DNA from: Brevundimonas sp.
Lineage (GTDB): Bacteria > Pseudomonadota > Alphaproteobacteria > Caulobacterales > Caulobacteraceae
Direction of reading: 5' to 3'
NCBI GenBank assembly: GCA_022712235.1
Contig: JALAGW010000040.1
Coordinates: 1-7,258 of the forward strand
DNA: 7,258 nt
Shown: piece after piece, positions 5,999 to 7,258 of the stretch
Layout of the letters: every line of letters begins with the position of its first letter
How positions within the stretch are numbered: position 1 is the first letter of the stretch
Translations under genes and position numbers: made by a program
Notes under the pieces: model-generated
What the model was told of the DNA's origin: nothing
The model's database searches: none
What the model saw: the letters and a program-made list of their open reading frames with translations, nothing else

Positions 5999-7258
5999 AT
6001 GACTGATCTGTCTTCCGCCCTGAACCTCGCCGCCCCGGAACTGACCCTCGCGGTCGGCGGGCTGGTGCTGCTCATGCTCGGCGCCTTCACCGGCGAGAAG
6101 TCGACGCGCCTGATCTCGGGCCTGTCGATCCTGCTGCTGGCCGCCGCCTCGGTGCTGGCCGCGGTCGGTCCTCTGGGCACGGCCTTCAACGGCGCCTATG
6201 TGGCCGATCCGCTGGCCGTCTATGGCAAGGTCGCCATCTTCCTGTCGGCGGCTGTGGCCATCGTCCTGGGCGACGGCTGGATCCACCGCAACCGCATCGC
6301 CAAGTTCGAATTCCCGGTCCTGATCGTGCTGGCCTCGGTCGGCATGTCGATGATGGCCTCGTCGGGCGACCTGATCTCGCTCTACATCGGCATCGAGATG
6401 CACTCGCTGGCCCTCTATGTGCTGGCCGCCTATCACCGCGACAATCTGAAGGCCTCGGAAGCTGGCCTGAAGTATTTCGTCCTGGGCGCCCTGTCGTCCG
6501 GCCTGCTGCTCTACGGCGCCAGCCTGATCTACGGCTTTGCCGGTTCGATGCGCTTCGTCGACATCGCCGCCTTCGCCACCGCCAACCCCGGTCCGGGCCT
6601 GATCTTCGGCCTGGTCTTCCTGATCTGCGGTCTGGCGTTCAAGGTTTCGGCCGCGCCGTTCCACATGTGGACGCCCGACGTCTATGAAGGCGCCCCGACC
6701 CCGGTCGTGGCCCTGTTCGCTACCGCGCCCAAGATCGCCGCCATGGTCCTGATCGTCCGCGTTCTGGTCGAAGGCTTTGGCGTCGCCCACGGCCAATGGG
6801 CCCAGGTCATCATCCTGATCTCGCTGATCAGCTTCGCCGTCGGTTCGTTCGGCGGTCTGATGCAGAAGGACATCCAGCGTCTGCTGGCCTATTCGTCGAT
6901 CATCAACATCGGCTACGCCCTGCTGGGCGTGGCGGCGGGCACCGAAGCCGGCGTCCAGGCCACCCTGATGTTCATGACCCTCTATGTCATCGACCAGTTC
7001 GGCTTCTTCGCCGTCCTGCTGTCGCTGAGCCGCAACGGTCGTCCGATCCGCAAGATCGCCGATCTGGCCGGTCTGAAGAAGGATCGTCCGCTTACGGCGG
7101 TGGCCCTGACCATCCTGTCGCTTTCGGCTGTCGGCATTCCGCCGATGTCGGGCTTCTGGGGCAAGTTCTTCGTCTTCGGCGCCGCCGCCGACGCGGGCTA
7201 CTGGATGGCCGGCGCCGCCGGTCTGGTCGCCTCGGTCGTGGCCGGCTTTTACTATCTG
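5999..7258 (+). CDS. nuoN: NADH-quinone oxidoreductase subunit N, 5' part (3' end outside window)
   Basis: NuoN (ND2 homologue) is the antiporter-like pump nearest the quinone module, contacting NuoK. The frame stays open from ATG 5999 to the last base: 420 residues, against roughly 480 for the family, so about 60 C-terminal residues are missing. Start: MTDLSSALNLAAPELTLAVG, with GGTGA at 5987-5991 (overlapping the nuoM stop) as a well-spaced ribosome binding site. Pump residues: Glu133 (LYIGIEMHSLALYVLAAY), Lys215 (LAFKVSAAPFHMWTPDVYEG), Lys245 (FATAPKIAAM) and Lys389 (PPMSGFWGKFFVF). They match E. coli Glu133, Lys217, Lys247 and Lys395. The DVYEGAPTPV motif is diagnostic for NuoN. Thirteen or so helices fit in the visible part. 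No sign of truncation other than the window edge. Confidence 0.98.
   Translation, partial: MTDLSSALNLAAPELTLAVGGLVLLMLGAFTGEKSTRLISGLSILLLAAASVLAAVGPLGTAFNGAYVADPLAVYGKVAIFLSAAVAIVLGDGWIHRNRIAKFEFPVLIVLASVGMSMMASSGDLISLYIGIEMHSLALYVLAAYHRDNLKASEAGLKYFVLGALSSGLLLYGASLIYGFAGSMRFVDIAAFATANPGPGLIFGLVFLICGLAFKVSAAPFHMWTPDVYEGAPTPVVALFATAPKIAAMVLIVRVLVEGFGVAHGQWAQVIILISLISFAVGSFGGLMQKDIQRLLAYSSIINIGYALLGVAAGTEAGVQATLMFMTLYVIDQFGFFAVLLSLSRNGRPIRKIADLAGLKKDRPLTAVALTILSLSAVGIPPMSGFWGKFFVFGAAADAGYWMAGAAGLVASVVAGFYYL

Noticed and set aside
4429..6189. 586-codon open frame on the - strand opposite nuoM
   Set aside because: Same His/Asp/Gln/Arg-rich shadow composition, spans the nuoL-nuoM-nuoN junctions and has no recognisable fold; nuoM residues are fully conserved on the + strand.

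Overview
The window is an internal piece of a bacterial respiratory complex I (NADH:quinone oxidoreductase, nuo) operon, read entirely on the + strand. The gene order nuoH-I-J-K-L-M-N is the standard one. High GC with strong G/C third-position bias, alphaproteobacterial-type NuoI and NuoK sequences, and a His-rich loop in NuoL suggest an alphaproteobacterium. Caulobacterales (Caulobacter/Brevundimonas-like) is my best guess from sequence style, not from a search.

Layout: 1-495 is the 3' end of nuoH (quinone-site membrane subunit). 495-722 and 719-931 are two very small predicted lipoprotein genes that are not standard nuo subunits; they overlap each other and both flanking nuo genes. 931-1422 is nuoI (two 4Fe-4S clusters). 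A 63-bp gap (1423-1485) contains a hairpin and is the longest non-coding stretch in the window. Then follow nuoJ (1486-2112), nuoK (2112-2420), nuoL (2429-4498), nuoM (4504-5991) and nuoN (5999 to the window end, missing roughly its last 60 codons). Junctions from nuoJ onward are short overlaps or gaps of 5-8 nt, consistent with one translationally coupled transcript.

How they work together: NuoH and NuoI lie at the junction between the peripheral arm and the membrane arm, where electrons from the Fe-S chain reach quinone. NuoJ and NuoK connect this site to the three antiporter-like proton-pumping subunits NuoN, NuoM and NuoL. All the charged residues expected in the NuoK/L/M/N proton pathway are present, so the enzyme looks functional and ordinary.

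The part that is not ordinary is the lipoprotein pair between nuoH and nuoI. The two proteins share a pattern (lipobox Cys20, identical residues at 37, 40 and 42, and a C-terminal Cys pair) that suggests an old tandem duplication. I know no described function for them. No mobile element, tRNA, rRNA or CRISPR array was seen, and no promoter or intrinsic terminator could be supported.
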